Both the position numbers and the translations under genes were made by a program. A stretch of 46,320 nt of DNA from Candidatus Omnitrophota bacterium. Its GTDB lineage: Bacteria; Omnitrophota; Gorgyraeia; 2-01-FULL-45-10. Under the pieces are notes generated by a model that was not told where the DNA came from, ran no database searches, and was given only the letters and a program-made list of their open reading frames with translations. Shown in pieces: positions 8,311-18,300 of this stretch. Position 1 is the stretch's first letter; every line of letters starts with the position of its first letter. The stretch is from the NCBI GenBank assembly GCA_020057115.1, contig JAGVGJ010000007.1:1-46320 (forward strand). The letters are read 5' to 3'.

Positions 8311-9656
8311 ATGGATATAGAGAGAGTGATACTTCCTCTTAAAGAGATACCCAGGCAATGGTACAATGTCCTGCCCGACATGCCGGAGAAACTTCCGCCG
8401 CCGCTAAATCCTGCCACGGGAAAGCCTCTCGGGCCTGCCGACCTTTTGCCCATATTCCCGATGTCGCTCATAGAGCAGGAGATGACCGACAAGAGGTGGA
8501 TAGACATACCGCCCGAAATACTCGACATATACCAGATATGGCGGCCGACCCCGCTGCAGCGCGCGATAAGCTTGAGAAGGCCTTAAAGACGCGCTCGCGC
8601 ATATATTTTAAAAATGAGAGCTTGAGCCCGGCGGGAAGCCACAAGCTGAACACTGCCATCGCCCAGGCATACTATAATAAACTTGAAGGCGTAAAACGCC
8701 TCTGCACCGAGACCGGGGCCGGGCAATGGGGCTCGGCATTGTCCTTTGCCTGCAACCTTTTAGGGCTAAAATGCACCGTCTATATGGTAAAGGCGAGCTA
8801 CAACCAGAAGCCTTATAGGAAGTCGCTCATGCATGTCTGGGGCGCCGATGTCTATCCGTCTCCGACGAACATGACCAATTCCGGCCGCGCGATACTCGCC
8901 AAGGACCCTGATTGCAACGGCTCTCTCGGGATCGCGATATCCGAGGCAGTAGAGGATGCGGCGACGCACGATGACGCCAAATATACGCTGGGAAGCGTCC
9001 TCAACCATGTCCTCCTGCACCAGACCGTGATAGGCCAAGAGGTCCAGAAACAACTCAAGATGATAGGAGAGAAACCGGACGTCCTGATAGGCTGCGTTGG
9101 AGGAGGAAGTAATTTTGCGGGACTATGCCTTCCTTTCGTCCATGAAAAGATGAAAGGAAGAGATATACGCATGATAGCCGTAGAACCGACGGCATGCCCT
9201 ACGATGACGAAGGGCGAATACGCCTATGACTTCGGCGATACCGCCATGCTGACGCCGCTGGTCAAGATGTACACGCTGGGCCACACGTTCATGCCGACCG
9301 CCATTCATGCCGGCGGCCTCAGGTACCACGGCATGGCTCCGATAGTGAGCGCGCTGGCCAAGGCAGGACTTATCGAGTCGCGCGCATACTCGCAAAACCC
9401 GGTCTTCGAGGCAGCGCTTTTATTCGCCAGGACCGAAGGGTTCCTCCCGGCGCCCGAGACAGCGCACGCAATACTGGCGGCGATAGAAGAGGCTAGAAAG
9501 AACGAGGACAAATGCATCATATTCAATTACAGCGGCCACGGCCACTTTGACCTCGGAGCATACGACGCATACCTGGAAGGCAAGCTTGAGGACTACGAGC
9601 ACCCGGAAGAGAAGATAGCCGAGGCGCTGACGCACCTGCCGAAATTGGCGGGCTAG
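8311..9656 (+). CDS. trpB2: TrpB2-like PLP enzyme, disrupted by one frameshift
   Basis: Joined, the two reading frames give a tryptophan synthase beta-like protein of the TrpB2 (long) class, about 448 residues, which would make Trp from indole and Ser with PLP. The first frame (8311-8586) carries the N-terminal signature [16 protein letters not shown] and WRPTPLQRA. The rest ([15 protein letters not shown] with the PLP Lys, [26 protein letters not shown]) lies in the -1 frame up to 9656. The switch is near 8560-8566 in GCAGCGCGCGATAAG and fits loss of a single base in a GC-alternating run. No slippery heptamer is present. It is either a sequencing or assembly error or a recent pseudogene. No trpA or other trp gene lies nearby. 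Confidence 0.9.
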
Positions 9657-9672
9657 TCCAGGCCTTGAGCGC

Positions 9673-9701
9673 TTGACAAAGACAAGATGCGTTGATACAA
9701 T
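9673..9701 (+). promoter_or_regulatory. Strong sigma70 promoter for rpsU
   Basis: TTGACA at 9673-9678 and TACAAT at 9696-9701 are separated by exactly 17 bp. Predicted transcription starts near 9708, leaving a leader of about 43 bases that holds a GAGG ribosome-binding site before ATG 9751. Confidence 0.85.
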
Positions 9702-9750
9702 ATACAGACATAATAAATCGAGCGGACGAAAGACGAGGTGATACAAAAAA

Positions 9751-9909
9751 ATGTCGAAGGTTAGCGTCGGAGAGAATGAGCCTTTAGAAAGGGCCCTTAG
9801 ACGTTTTAAGAAGAAGATAGAGCGGGAAGGAATCCTTAAGACACTTAAGGCGAGAAAGCATTACGAGAAGCCGAGCGAAAAGAAGCGCCGGAAGAGAAAG
9901 ATGATGTGA
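9751..9909 (+). CDS. rpsU: 30S ribosomal protein S21
   Basis: This 52-residue gene encodes the small basic ribosomal protein S21, which binds the 30S subunit near the 3' end of 16S rRNA. The sequence starts [20 protein letters not shown] and continues with [20 protein letters not shown], followed by a Lys/Arg tail, all typical of S21. It is slightly shorter than E. coli S21 (about 70). It lies behind a near-perfect promoter and its stop overlaps the GTG start of the M16 peptidase gene. Confidence 0.95.
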   Translation: MSKVSVGENEPLERALRRFKKKIEREGILKTLKARKHYEKPSEKKRRKRKMM

Positions 9910-12506
9910 GACTAGTATTCTTATTATTATCTATTATCTTTGCCTGCCAGTTATCATATGGCGAACAAGCTCTAGTTTCAAAAAGGATAGAATTACCTGA
10001 TGAGGCCGTTTCCAAGAAAGTCCTGGACAACGGCCTCGTCATTTTGGCAAAAGCGAGCGACCCCCGCGACCTGGCCGCGATAGATATCCAGATAAAGGTC
10101 GGATCGAGCCTTGAGGGCGAATATCTGGGTTCTGGCATATCCCATTTCGTAGAACATCTTTTATTCAAAGGCACCAGGACCAGAAAGCAAGGCGACATCG
10201 AGCGCGAGATGAAATCTCTCGGCGGCTTCCTTAATGCCGGGACCTCGATGGACAGCACGGATTTTCACGTGACCGTCCCTTCGGAAAACCTCGAAAAGGC
10301 GCTAGGCATACTTAAGGACATGCTGGCGAACGCTTCCTTCGACGAGCGCGAGTTCAAGCGCGAGAGGGATGTCATACTTAAAGAGATAAAGCTGTACAAT
10401 GACCAGCCGGAGAACCAGGCGGCCAAGAGCCTGTACCGGACAGCCTTCATAACGCATCCTTACAGATATCCTGTCATAGGCTTCGAAGAGCGCTTCCTCC
10501 AGCTAAAACGGGACGACCTCATTAAATATTATAACCGCATGTATGTGCCAAACCGGATGGTAGTCTCCGTAGTCGGCGGCGTTAACGGAGCTATGGAGAT
10601 GGTCGAAAAAGAGTTTAAGGAATTTAAGCCGAGCGACTACCAGCCTGTAGTGACCGCGGAGGAGCCGCCGCAGGTCATGAAGAGGACGGTCGAGTCAAAG
10701 GACGACATAAACCTGGGGTATCTGGCCATAGGATTCCACTCGACGAGCATATTCGACAAAGACCTTTTTGCCATGGATGTCCTGGCGATGATACTTGGCC
10801 GGGGCAACAACTCAAGGCTCGTCAGCTCGCTCGTCAAAGAGAAGAGGCTGGCATATTCGGTTTCGTCATGGAATTACACCCCCAGGGATCCGGGATTATT
10901 CGTGATAACGGCATTATTCGACAAAAAGAACGCCGAAGAAGTCCAGCGCCAGATATCCGAAGAGATAAACATGATAAAATCCGGACAGCTGGCGGATGAC
11001 GAGATATCTTCGGCAAAACGCATGGTCTTGAGCGACTACATATTCTCCCGCCAGACGCTGGAAGAGCAGTCGCGCGATGTATCGTCGAACGAATTATTGA
11101 CGGGAAGCTATGATTTTTCAAGGCGCTACATAGACGGCATCCAGTCCGTTACAAAGGAAGACGTAAAGGATGCCGCCGCCGGATACTTGACGGAGCGCAA
11201 CATGACCGTATCGCTCGTCATGCCCCGCGACATAGCGCAAGGTACGGGTAAACCCGAACGGGAAACGCCCGGGATCAAAGACTCTATCGAGAAAGAGATA
11301 TTGTCTAACGGCCTCAGAGTGCTTCTTCGCGAGAACAGGAAGACTCCTACCGTAGGGATAACGGTAGCCATGCTGGGAGGCGTAGGCTCCGAGGATGCCG
11401 AAGATAACGGCATATCGAACATGGCTTCGAGGATGTTATTAAAAGGCACCTCCACCTTAAAAGAGGATATGATAAAGGGCGCTTTCGATTCTATGGGCGG
11501 CAGCATAAGCGCCTTCAGCGGGATGTCGAGCTTCGGCGTCAACATATCGATACTGAAGGATGACCTGGACCGGGGCCTTGGGATACTCCACAGCATACTT
11601 ACCGATTCCGTATTCCCGCAGGATGAGCTCGACAAGGAGAAAGAGCTGGTCCTGGCGGCGATAAAGGATGACGATGACGATATATTCCAGCGCGGAGTGA
11701 ACGCCCTGAGAAGGGATCTATACCCTGACGCTCCTTTCGGCATGAGATATCTGGGCGAGCCCGGAACCGTATCGGCCATGACTCGCGACAAGCTTTTAAA
11801 GTTTTACGGAACATATTCGGCAGCGAACAATATCGTCATCTCGATATCCGGGGACATCGACAAGGCGGATCTCCTGAAAAAAATATCCGGCCTTTTCAAG
11901 GATATGAAGAGACGGGATATCCCGCCATCGCCTGCGACCGTTAAACAGATCTCCGGCGTAAAGGCGCGCAAGATAAGCATGGACAGGGACCAGAGCCTCT
12001 TATTGAACGGCTTTCTCACCTGCGGGATAAGAAGCGATGACAGGTATCCTATCGACGTCATCTGCTCGATACTCTCGGGAAATTCCGGCAGGCTGTTCAC
12101 CGAGCTCCGGGACAAAATGTCGCTTGCTTACACTCTCGGATGCGCTCCGAGGTTCAGCATGGAGACCGGATACCTGACATTCTACGTAGCCACCACGAAG
12201 GAGAAGCTTGAGGAGTCCAGAAGAGCGCTCCTCGGCCAGATCAACGCGATACGCAATGCCGTCGTGACTGACGCGGAGCTTGAACTTGCCAAGCGCGAGC
12301 GCCTGACGGGATACGAGATCGACATGCAAACGAATGATTTTGTATCATTCCAGAGCGCCATCGACGAGCTTTACGGCATCGGCCATGATAACATATTCAA
12401 ATACAAGGAAGCCATAAGCAAGGTATCCAAGCTTGACATAAAGGCCTCGGCCGATAAATATCTTGATCCGGGCTCTTGCGCGGAGATCGAGATATCTCCA
12501 AAGTGA
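9906..12506 (+). CDS. Exported tandem M16 (pitrilysin/insulinase) zinc peptidase
   Basis: The product is 866 residues from GTG 9906, which overlaps the rpsU stop. A signal peptide is at about 1-19. The N-terminal M16 half carries the inverted zinc motif HFVEH (HxxEH, about 80-84), with the further Glu ligand expected near 160. The second half (from about 455) repeats the fold, but at the same place reads [10 protein letters not shown] and lacks HxxEH, so it is the non-catalytic partner, as usual for two-domain M16 proteins. The C-terminal R/Y-type segment (SLAYTLG) is present. It probably degrades peptides in the periplasm. The substrate is unknown. Confidence 0.92.
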   Translation: MRLVFLLLSIIFACQLSYGEQALVSKRIELPDEAVSKKVLDNGLVILAKASDPRDLAAIDIQIKVGSSLEGEYLGSGISHFVEHLLFKGTRTRKQGDIEREMKSLGGFLNAGTSMDSTDFHVTVPSENLEKALGILKDMLANASFDEREFKRERDVILKEIKLYNDQPENQAAKSLYRTAFITHPYRYPVIGFEERFLQLKRDDLIKYYNRMYVPNRMVVSVVGGVNGAMEMVEKEFKEFKPSDYQPVVTAEEPPQVMKRTVESKDDINLGYLAIGFHSTSIFDKDLFAMDVLAMILGRGNNSRLVSSLVKEKRLAYSVSSWNYTPRDPGLFVITALFDKKNAEEVQRQISEEINMIKSGQLADDEISSAKRMVLSDYIFSRQTLEEQSRDVSSNELLTGSYDFSRRYIDGIQSVTKEDVKDAAAGYLTERNMTVSLVMPRDIAQGTGKPERETPGIKDSIEKEILSNGLRVLLRENRKTPTVGITVAMLGGVGSEDAEDNGISNMASRMLLKGTSTLKEDMIKGAFDSMGGSISAFSGMSSFGVNISILKDDLDRGLGILHSILTDSVFPQDELDKEKELVLAAIKDDDDDIFQRGVNALRRDLYPDAPFGMRYLGEPGTVSAMTRDKLLKFYGTYSAANNIVISISGDIDKADLLKKISGLFKDMKRRDIPPSPATVKQISGVKARKISMDRDQSLLLNGFLTCGIRSDDRYPIDVICSILSGNSGRLFTELRDKMSLAYTLGCAPRFSMETGYLTFYVATTKEKLEESRRALLGQINAIRNAVVTDAELELAKRERLTGYEIDMQTNDFVSFQSAIDELYGIGHDNIFKYKEAISKVSKLDIKASADKYLDPGSCAEIEISPK

Positions 12507-12550
12507 AGGACCTTAAACGCAATAATATTTTCGTTGGATAAGAGGCGGCT

Positions 12551-13372
12551 ATGAGAGTTTCAATGACACGAAATCCTGCTGTAGCGGGGCAGTTCTACCC
12601 TGATTCCGAGAAGATACTTTCGGCGGAACTTTCCACCATGATAGACCCTTCCAGGCAGAAGGAGGGCGCCATAGGCGTCATATCGCCTCATGCCGGATAC
12701 GTCTACTCCGGGTCTGTTGCGGGCGCCGTCCTGTCGTCGATAAAACCGCGGCCTGTCTACATCATAATGGGCCCCAACCATACGGGCCTTGGCGGAACAT
12801 TCTCTATAAGCGCAAGCGACACCTGGAAGACCCCGCTTGGAGAAGTGAGGGTAAACCAGAAACTCGCCCAGGCCATAAAAGATAATTGCGCCCTCATAAA
12901 AGAGGACGAGGCTGCCCATCTATACGAGCATTCTATCGAAGTCCAGCTGCCTTTCCTGCAAAAGCTGCAGAAAGAGTTTACGTTCGTCCCTATCGTGGTC
13001 GCCTCGTCGGACATCGATGCCTATAAAGAGGCGGGACGCTCGATCGCTTCGAGCATAAAGAAGCTTAAGATGGAGGCTGACGTCACCATCATAGCCTCAA
13101 GCGACATGACGCACTACGAGTCCCAGGACCGCGCCGAGGAGAAGGACAAGAAGGCTATAGCCGATATCCTTAAACTTGACGAGGGCGCGCTGATCAAGAC
13201 TATAAAGAAGTTCGATATCACCATGTGCGGCTCGGCTCCCGCGGCCATAATGCTTTCTGCGGCAAAAGAGCTTGGAGCGACAAAGGCACGCTTGGTGGAA
13301 TATAAGACGAGCGGTGATGCATCCGGAGATTTCTCTTCGGTAGTCGGTTACGCGGGGATCATCATAAATTAA
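12551..13372 (+). CDS. amrB: AmmeMemoRadiSam system protein B (Memo family)
   Basis: The product is 273 residues. Family motifs are VISPHAGYVYSG (about 43), IIMGPNHTG, EHSIEVQLPFLQ (about 118), ASSDMTHYE (about 185) and TSGDASGDFSSVVGYAG at the end. Memo-like proteins have a dioxygenase-like fold. In bacteria and archaea they are often encoded with AMMECR1 (AmrA) and a radical SAM gene (AmrS). Neither partner is next to it here, so this copy may be orphaned or its partners lie elsewhere. The function of the system is not firmly established. Confidence 0.93.
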   Translation: MRVSMTRNPAVAGQFYPDSEKILSAELSTMIDPSRQKEGAIGVISPHAGYVYSGSVAGAVLSSIKPRPVYIIMGPNHTGLGGTFSISASDTWKTPLGEVRVNQKLAQAIKDNCALIKEDEAAHLYEHSIEVQLPFLQKLQKEFTFVPIVVASSDIDAYKEAGRSIASSIKKLKMEADVTIIASSDMTHYESQDRAEEKDKKAIADILKLDEGALIKTIKKFDITMCGSAPAAIMLSAAKELGATKARLVEYKTSGDASGDFSSVVGYAGIIIN

Positions 13373-13387
13373 CAAAAGGTATTATAA

Positions 13388-14176
13388 ATGTTCGAGTTCT
13401 TAAAGAAGAGAAGAAATGTGACGCTCGTCCTGGGCGGAGGCTCGGCGCGCGGATTGGCCCATATAGGCGTGCTCAAGATCCTCGACAGAGAAAGGATCCC
13501 CATACACAATATCATAGGAACGAGCATGGGAGCATTGATAGGCGCCTCATACGCCGCGGGAATGTCCGTCGAGGAGATGGAGGCGAGGGCGCTAAAATTC
13601 AAGATACAGGACCTGCTCGACCCGACAATACCGAGGATGGGGTTATTGGCGGGAGAGAAGATGGAAGCAGTGATAAAAAGCATGCTCGACCATAAATCTT
13701 TCGAAGACTGCAAGATCCCTCTCACGGTAGTCGCCACAGACATAGAGACGAACGAAGAGGTCGCATTCAAAAAGGGAAACCTCATAAAGATAGTGAGGGC
13801 CAGCTGTTCATGGCCAGGCATATTCAACCCTGTCAGGATAGACGGAAGGCTCATGGTAGACGGCGGGATAAAGAACAGCGTCCCGACCAGGATGGCTATA
13901 ACGACCAATCCGGACTACATGATAGCGGTCGACGTAGGTTTCTGCGTCAAATACGGAAAGATGCACAATATATTCGACATGATGCTCCAATCATTCCAGA
14001 TAATGGGGCATGAGCTTAACCAGTATCAGGCGAGCGAAGCGGATACTGTGATAAGCGTAGAGCTGGGGGATATCGACCAGTCGGCATTCAATAGGGCAAA
14101 AGAGGCGATAGCTAAAGGCAGCCTGGCCGCGGAATCGAAGATAGACGTGATAAAGCATGACCTGCGCATGTTGTAA
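13388..14176 (+). CDS. Patatin-like phospholipase (RssA/YchK family)
   Basis: The product is 262 residues. The oxyanion loop GGGSARGLAHIGVL is at about 17-30, the nucleophile motif GTSMG (Ser about 48) follows, and the catalytic Asp sits in DGG (about 158-160, MVDGGIKNSVP). These match the patatin Ser-Asp dyad of bacterial RssA-like proteins, which hydrolyse lipid acyl esters. No signal peptide is seen. The downstream rmuC-like gene starts 19 bases after the stop. Confidence 0.92.
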   Translation: MFEFLKKRRNVTLVLGGGSARGLAHIGVLKILDRERIPIHNIIGTSMGALIGASYAAGMSVEEMEARALKFKIQDLLDPTIPRMGLLAGEKMEAVIKSMLDHKSFEDCKIPLTVVATDIETNEEVAFKKGNLIKIVRASCSWPGIFNPVRIDGRLMVDGGIKNSVPTRMAITTNPDYMIAVDVGFCVKYGKMHNIFDMMLQSFQIMGHELNQYQASEADTVISVELGDIDQSAFNRAKEAIAKGSLAAESKIDVIKHDLRML

Positions 14177-14195
14177 TAAAGGGGACGGAGATTAG

Positions 14196-15578
14196 ATGAT
14201 AGAGACTATACTTATAAGCGCCTTGGTCCTTGTGATCGGACTTGCTGTGGGATTCTTCGCGGCACGGCTCTTCGTCAAAGGCTCTTCCGACGGGAATGCG
14301 ACGAAGATAGGGGTCCTGGAGAGCGTGAATGACGAGCTTCGCAGGATATCCGAAGAAAAAGACGCCACCATAGCAAGCTTAAGATCGAGCCTTGAAGACG
14401 CCCGACAGGCAAAGGCAGTAGCCGAGACGAAGCTCGAAGAATCCTCGAGATACATAGCCGAACAGCGCAAGATGCTGGAAGACGCCCAGGAGAAACTTGT
14501 CACCACATTCCAGGCCCTTTCGGGGGAATCCCTGAAGAGCAATAATAAGGCATTCCTCGAACTTGCGAAGGAGAGCCTTGAGGTGGTCTTGAGCGACGCC
14601 AAAGGCGCATTCGGAAAGAAGGAAGAAGCCATAAATAACCTGGTTAAGCCGCTGGAAGATGCGCTGAAGAGATACGAAAACCATGTCTCTGAGCTTGAAA
14701 AATCGAGGACCCATGCCTATGCAAACCTTGAGACTCAGATAAGGTCCCTTATAGACACCCAGCAGGAGCTCCAAAAAGAGACCGGCAACCTCGTAACAGC
14801 CTTAAGGCGGCCCGAAGTGCGCGGCAGATGGGGAGAGATCACGTTAAAAAGGGTGGTCGAGCTTGCCGGAATGTCGGGACACTGCGATTACTGCGAGCAG
14901 GTCTCGGTAAACACGGACGACGGCCGCATCCGGCCGGACATGATCATCCACCTTCCCGCGAACCGGGATGTGGTAGTGGATAGCAAAGTCTCGCTCGACG
15001 CGTATCTTGACTCGGTCTCGGCCGGCACGGAGGATCGGAGGGCCGAGCTCCTCCAGAAACACGCCCAGCAGGTCAGGCGCCACATGAAGCTATTGTCCGA
15101 AAAAAACTATTGGGACCAGTTCCCGCAAGCGCCGGAGTTCGTCGTCATGTTCATACCGGGCGAGTCATTCTTAAGCGCCGCTCTGGACAATGACCTTGCT
15201 CTCATCGAAGACGGGATGAAATCCCGCGTCATCATAGCGACCCCGACCACGCTGATAGCTCTCTTAAGGGCCATAGCCTACGGATGGCGCCAGGAACAGG
15301 TCACAAAGCATGCCGAAGAGATAGCATCCATCGGAAAAGAGCTATACGACCGCTTCCAGCCGTTCATAGAGCACATAAACAGGACTTCTTCCAGCCTTTC
15401 ACAGGCGGTGGTGAACTTCAACAAGATGGTCATGTCCCTTGACCGCAGGGTCATGGTCAGCGTCCGCAAGTTCAAGGAGCTCGGAGCCTCAGGCGACAAG
15501 GATCTCCCGGAAGTGCTTCCAATAGAGCAGATCCCCATGCTAGACCAGAGCGAAACGGACAAATCCGGCAGCCAATAG
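14196..15578 (+). CDS. rmuC: RmuC family DNA recombination protein
   Basis: The product is 460 residues. An N-terminal membrane anchor (about 3-24) is followed by a long coiled coil (about 40-190). The RmuC domain (about 195-430) has the family segments LRRPEVRGRWGEITLKRVVE, then GMSGHCDYCEQ, DSKVSLDAYL, YWDQFPQAPEFVVMFIPGE and TPTTLIALLRAIAYGW. RmuC limits inversions and is predicted to be a PD-(D/E)XK-type nuclease; in the sequence the Asp-Ser-Lys of VVDSKVSLD fits such a site. Confidence 0.95.
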   Translation: MIETILISALVLVIGLAVGFFAARLFVKGSSDGNATKIGVLESVNDELRRISEEKDATIASLRSSLEDARQAKAVAETKLEESSRYIAEQRKMLEDAQEKLVTTFQALSGESLKSNNKAFLELAKESLEVVLSDAKGAFGKKEEAINNLVKPLEDALKRYENHVSELEKSRTHAYANLETQIRSLIDTQQELQKETGNLVTALRRPEVRGRWGEITLKRVVELAGMSGHCDYCEQVSVNTDDGRIRPDMIIHLPANRDVVVDSKVSLDAYLDSVSAGTEDRRAELLQKHAQQVRRHMKLLSEKNYWDQFPQAPEFVVMFIPGESFLSAALDNDLALIEDGMKSRVIIATPTTLIALLRAIAYGWRQEQVTKHAEEIASIGKELYDRFQPFIEHINRTSSSLSQAVVNFNKMVMSLDRRVMVSVRKFKELGASGDKDLPEVLPIEQIPMLDQSETDKSGSQ

Positions 15579-15590
15579 TCCTTTTTAAGC

Positions 15591-15619
15591 TTTACATCTC
15601 ACGCCCGATATGATAAATT
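15591..15619 (+). promoter_or_regulatory. Extended -10 promoter for 15629, nearly leaderless
   Basis: TTTACA at 15591-15596 and TAAATT at 15614-15619 are 17 bp apart, with TGA immediately before the -10 (extended -10). The predicted transcription start is near 15626 and the ATG is 15629, so the mRNA would have almost no leader. Confidence 0.6.
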
Positions 15620-15628
15620 AAATAGCTC

Positions 15629-16606
15629 ATGATCAAGAAAATATTCCCGATATTACGCGCTGTAGTGAGTCTCGCGCTTATAATATTATTATTATATATA
15701 ATGAGAGGCAATTACGGCGTAATAATGAGTGCCCTGAAGAGCACTAGCCCCGCCATATTCGCTATTGCGCTGGCCTCATTCCTTGCAGCCATATCCATAG
15801 CCGCCTTCAGGCTGAAGCTTATAATAGCCATACAGAGCATCCCCATAACTTACAACGAGGCGCTCTCGCTATCTTTGATCGGCTATTTCTTCAACAACTT
15901 CCTACCGACCTCCATAGGCGGAGACGTCGTAAAAGCTTACTATCTGTCCAAGAGGGCTCACCACAACAAGATGGCCGCGTACACATCGATATTCGTCGAC
16001 AGGGTGATGGGCCTGGTGACCATGATGTTCATGGCATTTATAGCTCTATTATTCGTAAAGAACGGCATCATAAGCAATAATCTTAAATACGCGATATACG
16101 CTATCGCGTTCGGCTCCCTGGTGATCATCATACTGGCTACGAACAAAAATATCGCCAAGAGGTTCGCCTCGATACTATTCTTCTTAAAGCCTTTTGAGGA
16201 CAAGCTGTCCAAAGCCTATAACGTTATTCATCAATACAAAAACCATAATACGCTCATGATGCAATCATTCCTGATCTCGATCATTAGCCAGATACTATTT
16301 TTCTGCACTTACGGCATACTCGTCTTGAGCATAGGCTCGAAGATACCGCTTGTAGACATCTTTGTGCGAGCGCCTCTTGTGGCGGCTTTAAGCTTACTAC
16401 CTTCGATAAACGGGCTTGGCCTGAGGGAGGGCTCGACAGTCATGCTCTTCGGGCCTATCATCGGAAAGACGAACGCATTTGCCGTGAGCATATTGATGCT
16501 GGCGCTGCTATTGATCATAAGCGTAATAGGCGGACTGATATACGCCGTAAGCCCGCAGTTCAAGATAAAACTGAAGAATCTGGAAAAGGAAGGGGCTGCT
16601 ATATGA
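15629..16606 (+). CDS. Lysylphosphatidylglycerol synthase TM-region family (UPF0104) membrane protein
   Basis: The product is 325 residues with about eight membrane helices. The family core is visible: FRLKLIIAIQSIPITYNEAL, then GYFFNNFLPTSIGGDVVKAYYL at about 90-110 and DRVMGLV at about 127. Such proteins are the flippase-like membrane part of MprF and stand-alone relatives often near glycosyltransferases. A lipid transfer or flipping role is inferred; the lysyl transferase domain is absent. The stop overlaps the next ATG as ATGA. Confidence 0.88.
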   Translation: MIKKIFPILRAVVSLALIILLLYIMRGNYGVIMSALKSTSPAIFAIALASFLAAISIAAFRLKLIIAIQSIPITYNEALSLSLIGYFFNNFLPTSIGGDVVKAYYLSKRAHHNKMAAYTSIFVDRVMGLVTMMFMAFIALLFVKNGIISNNLKYAIYAIAFGSLVIIILATNKNIAKRFASILFFLKPFEDKLSKAYNVIHQYKNHNTLMMQSFLISIISQILFFCTYGILVLSIGSKIPLVDIFVRAPLVAALSLLPSINGLGLREGSTVMLFGPIIGKTNAFAVSILMLALLLIISVIGGLIYAVSPQFKIKLKNLEKEGAAI

Positions 16607-16782
16607 TAGACAAGGAACTTCTGGCAATACTTGCATGTCCGGCATGCAAGACTGACGTGCGACTCGAAGGCGACAGGATAGTCTGCGTGAAATGCGGCAG
16701 GCGCTACCCGATCAAAGACGATATCCCGGTGATGCTGATAGACGAGGCCGAGATGCCGGGACAGGGCCAAAAGAAGGGGTAA
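16603..16782 (+). CDS. Trm112-like zinc-ribbon protein
   Basis: This 59-residue protein is too short for common ORF thresholds. It starts MIDKELLAILACPACK and has two Cys pairs (CPAC at 12-15, CVKC at 34-37), then GRRYPIKDDIPVMLIDEA, the typical YcaR/Trm112 pattern of a small zinc-ribbon. In other organisms Trm112 activates methyltransferases; in bacteria the partner is generally not known. It overlaps the upstream stop by four bases and precedes aroQ by three. Confidence 0.9.
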   Translation: MIDKELLAILACPACKTDVRLEGDRIVCVKCGRRYPIKDDIPVMLIDEAEMPGQGQKKG

Positions 16783-16785
16783 GAG

Positions 16786-17223
16786 ATGCTAAAGATACTC
16801 GTCATACACGGACCGAATCTGGATCTCCTCGGCACAAGAGAAGTAGGCGTATACGGTGAGCTGACGATCGAGGATATAAATGACGCCTTAAACAAGCATG
16901 CAAAATCCAAAGGCGCAAGCCTTGAGATAGTCCAATCTAACCATGAGGGCGATATAGTTGACCTAATAGGCAAGTCAAATGGCAAGTTCGATGCGATACT
17001 GATAAATCCGGCGGCATACACGCATACAAGCGTAGCCATAAGGGACGCCATAAGCGCAGTCCAGGTTCCCACTGTCGAGGTCCATCTTTCGAATATATAC
17101 GCAAGGGAAGAGTTCAGGCACACGTCATTGATAGCGCCCGTAGCAAAAGGGCAGGTCTCCGGGTTCGGCAAGATGAGCTACATCTTAGGCCTTGAAGCGG
17201 CTATCAGCGTAATAAAGAAATAG
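16786..17223 (+). CDS. aroQ: Type II 3-dehydroquinate dehydratase
   Basis: The product is 145 residues, the normal size. It converts 3-dehydroquinate to 3-dehydroshikimate in the shikimate pathway. Diagnostic motifs are [17 protein letters not shown] (catalytic Tyr), [26 protein letters not shown] and [16 protein letters not shown] (catalytic His). The other shikimate gene here, aroB, is at 42782-43873. The start follows an AAGAG site three bases after the Trm112-like stop. Confidence 0.97.
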   Translation: MLKILVIHGPNLDLLGTREVGVYGELTIEDINDALNKHAKSKGASLEIVQSNHEGDIVDLIGKSNGKFDAILINPAAYTHTSVAIRDAISAVQVPTVEVHLSNIYAREEFRHTSLIAPVAKGQVSGFGKMSYILGLEAAISVIKK

Positions 17224-17232
17224 GCCATCCGG

Positions 17233-18279
17233 ATGGATATAAAGAGGCGCCTTGAGGCCTTAAGCGTAGAGATCGAAAAGCGAAAGCTCGATTCGTTCTT
17301 TGTCACAAGCGAGATCAATGTATCGTATTTAAGCGGTTTTAGGGGGCATGACTCTATGCTTCTCCTGACCCCGAATAAGAGATATCTGATCACCGATTCC
17401 CGCTATATCGAAGAAGCGTCGGCTTCGGTGAAGGTTTTCGAGGTCATCCTCACGGAGAACTCGCTGTATGATACGATCAAAGACCTGGTAAAGCGCGGGC
17501 ATCTGAAAAGGACAGGGTTTGAGTCGATGGACCTGCCTTACGGAGCAGCCCACAAACTTAAATCCCTGGTAAGACCCGCCGGATTTATTGCCGTAAAAGG
17601 GCTTATAAAAAACATGCGGTCGATAAAAGATGCGAACGAGATAGGCCTTATCAGGCGATCGGCAAAATTGCTAAAAGACGTATTTAAGGCTGCCAGGCCG
17701 TCCGTGATACCGGGCGCATCCGAAGAATCGCTTGCGCGGGATATTGAGATACGGTTTATCCGTAACGGCGCCAGGTCCGCCTTCGACCCGATAGTAGCCA
17801 CGGGCCATAATGCGTCGAAACCGCACGCAAGGCCTTCGGATAAGAGGATATCGAAGGACGACTTCGTCATGCTCGACATAGGATGCCGCCTTGACGCATA
17901 TAATTCGGACATGACAAGGATGGTCGCGCTGGGGAATGTGAAGAAGAAGTTAAAAGAGATATATGATGTTGTGCGCGGCGCCCAGGACCTGGCTATCGGG
18001 AAAATAAGACCGGGCGAAAAGATAGCGAGTATCGACATCGCCGCGAGGGCGCACATAGCCGAGAATGGCTATGGAAAATATTTTGGGCACGCGACAGGCC
18101 ACGGCATAGGCCTTGAGGTCCACGAGGACCCGACGATCTCGAGCGTCGCGGACGGCAAGCTTGAGAGCGGCATGGTATTCACCGTAGAGCCGGCCATATA
18201 CCTTCCGGGTATAGGCGGGGTGAGGATAGAGGATATGGTGGTCGTGACTGATTCAGGATGTGAAATACTCACGAAATAA
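17233..18279 (+). CDS. M24 family Xaa-Pro aminopeptidase
   Basis: The product is 348 residues: creatinase N-terminal domain (about 1-125) and pita-bread peptidase domain (about 130-345). The five metal ligands are in place: two Asp in MLDIGCRLDAYNSDMTR (about 214-225), His in GHATGHGIGLEVHEDP (about 287), Glu in FTVEPAIYLPG (about 320) and Glu in GGVRIEDMV (about 334). It removes N-terminal residues ahead of Pro. It lies between aroQ and accB, a common arrangement of pepQ-like genes in several bacterial groups. Confidence 0.93.
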   Translation: MDIKRRLEALSVEIEKRKLDSFFVTSEINVSYLSGFRGHDSMLLLTPNKRYLITDSRYIEEASASVKVFEVILTENSLYDTIKDLVKRGHLKRTGFESMDLPYGAAHKLKSLVRPAGFIAVKGLIKNMRSIKDANEIGLIRRSAKLLKDVFKAARPSVIPGASEESLARDIEIRFIRNGARSAFDPIVATGHNASKPHARPSDKRISKDDFVMLDIGCRLDAYNSDMTRMVALGNVKKKLKEIYDVVRGAQDLAIGKIRPGEKIASIDIAARAHIAENGYGKYFGHATGHGIGLEVHEDPTISSVADGKLESGMVFTVEPAIYLPGIGGVRIEDMVVVTDSGCEILTK

Positions 18280-18300
18280 CTGTAAAGCAGGGGGAATAAG

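Noticed and set aside
8358-8590. Alternative N-terminus for trpB2 in the downstream frame
   Set aside because: The residues before the join are arginine-rich noise and do not match TrpB2; the true N-terminus is in the other frame from 8311.
8555-8590. Programmed frameshift in trpB2
   Set aside because: No slippery heptamer or downstream pseudoknot was seen; a lost base in a GC run is simpler.
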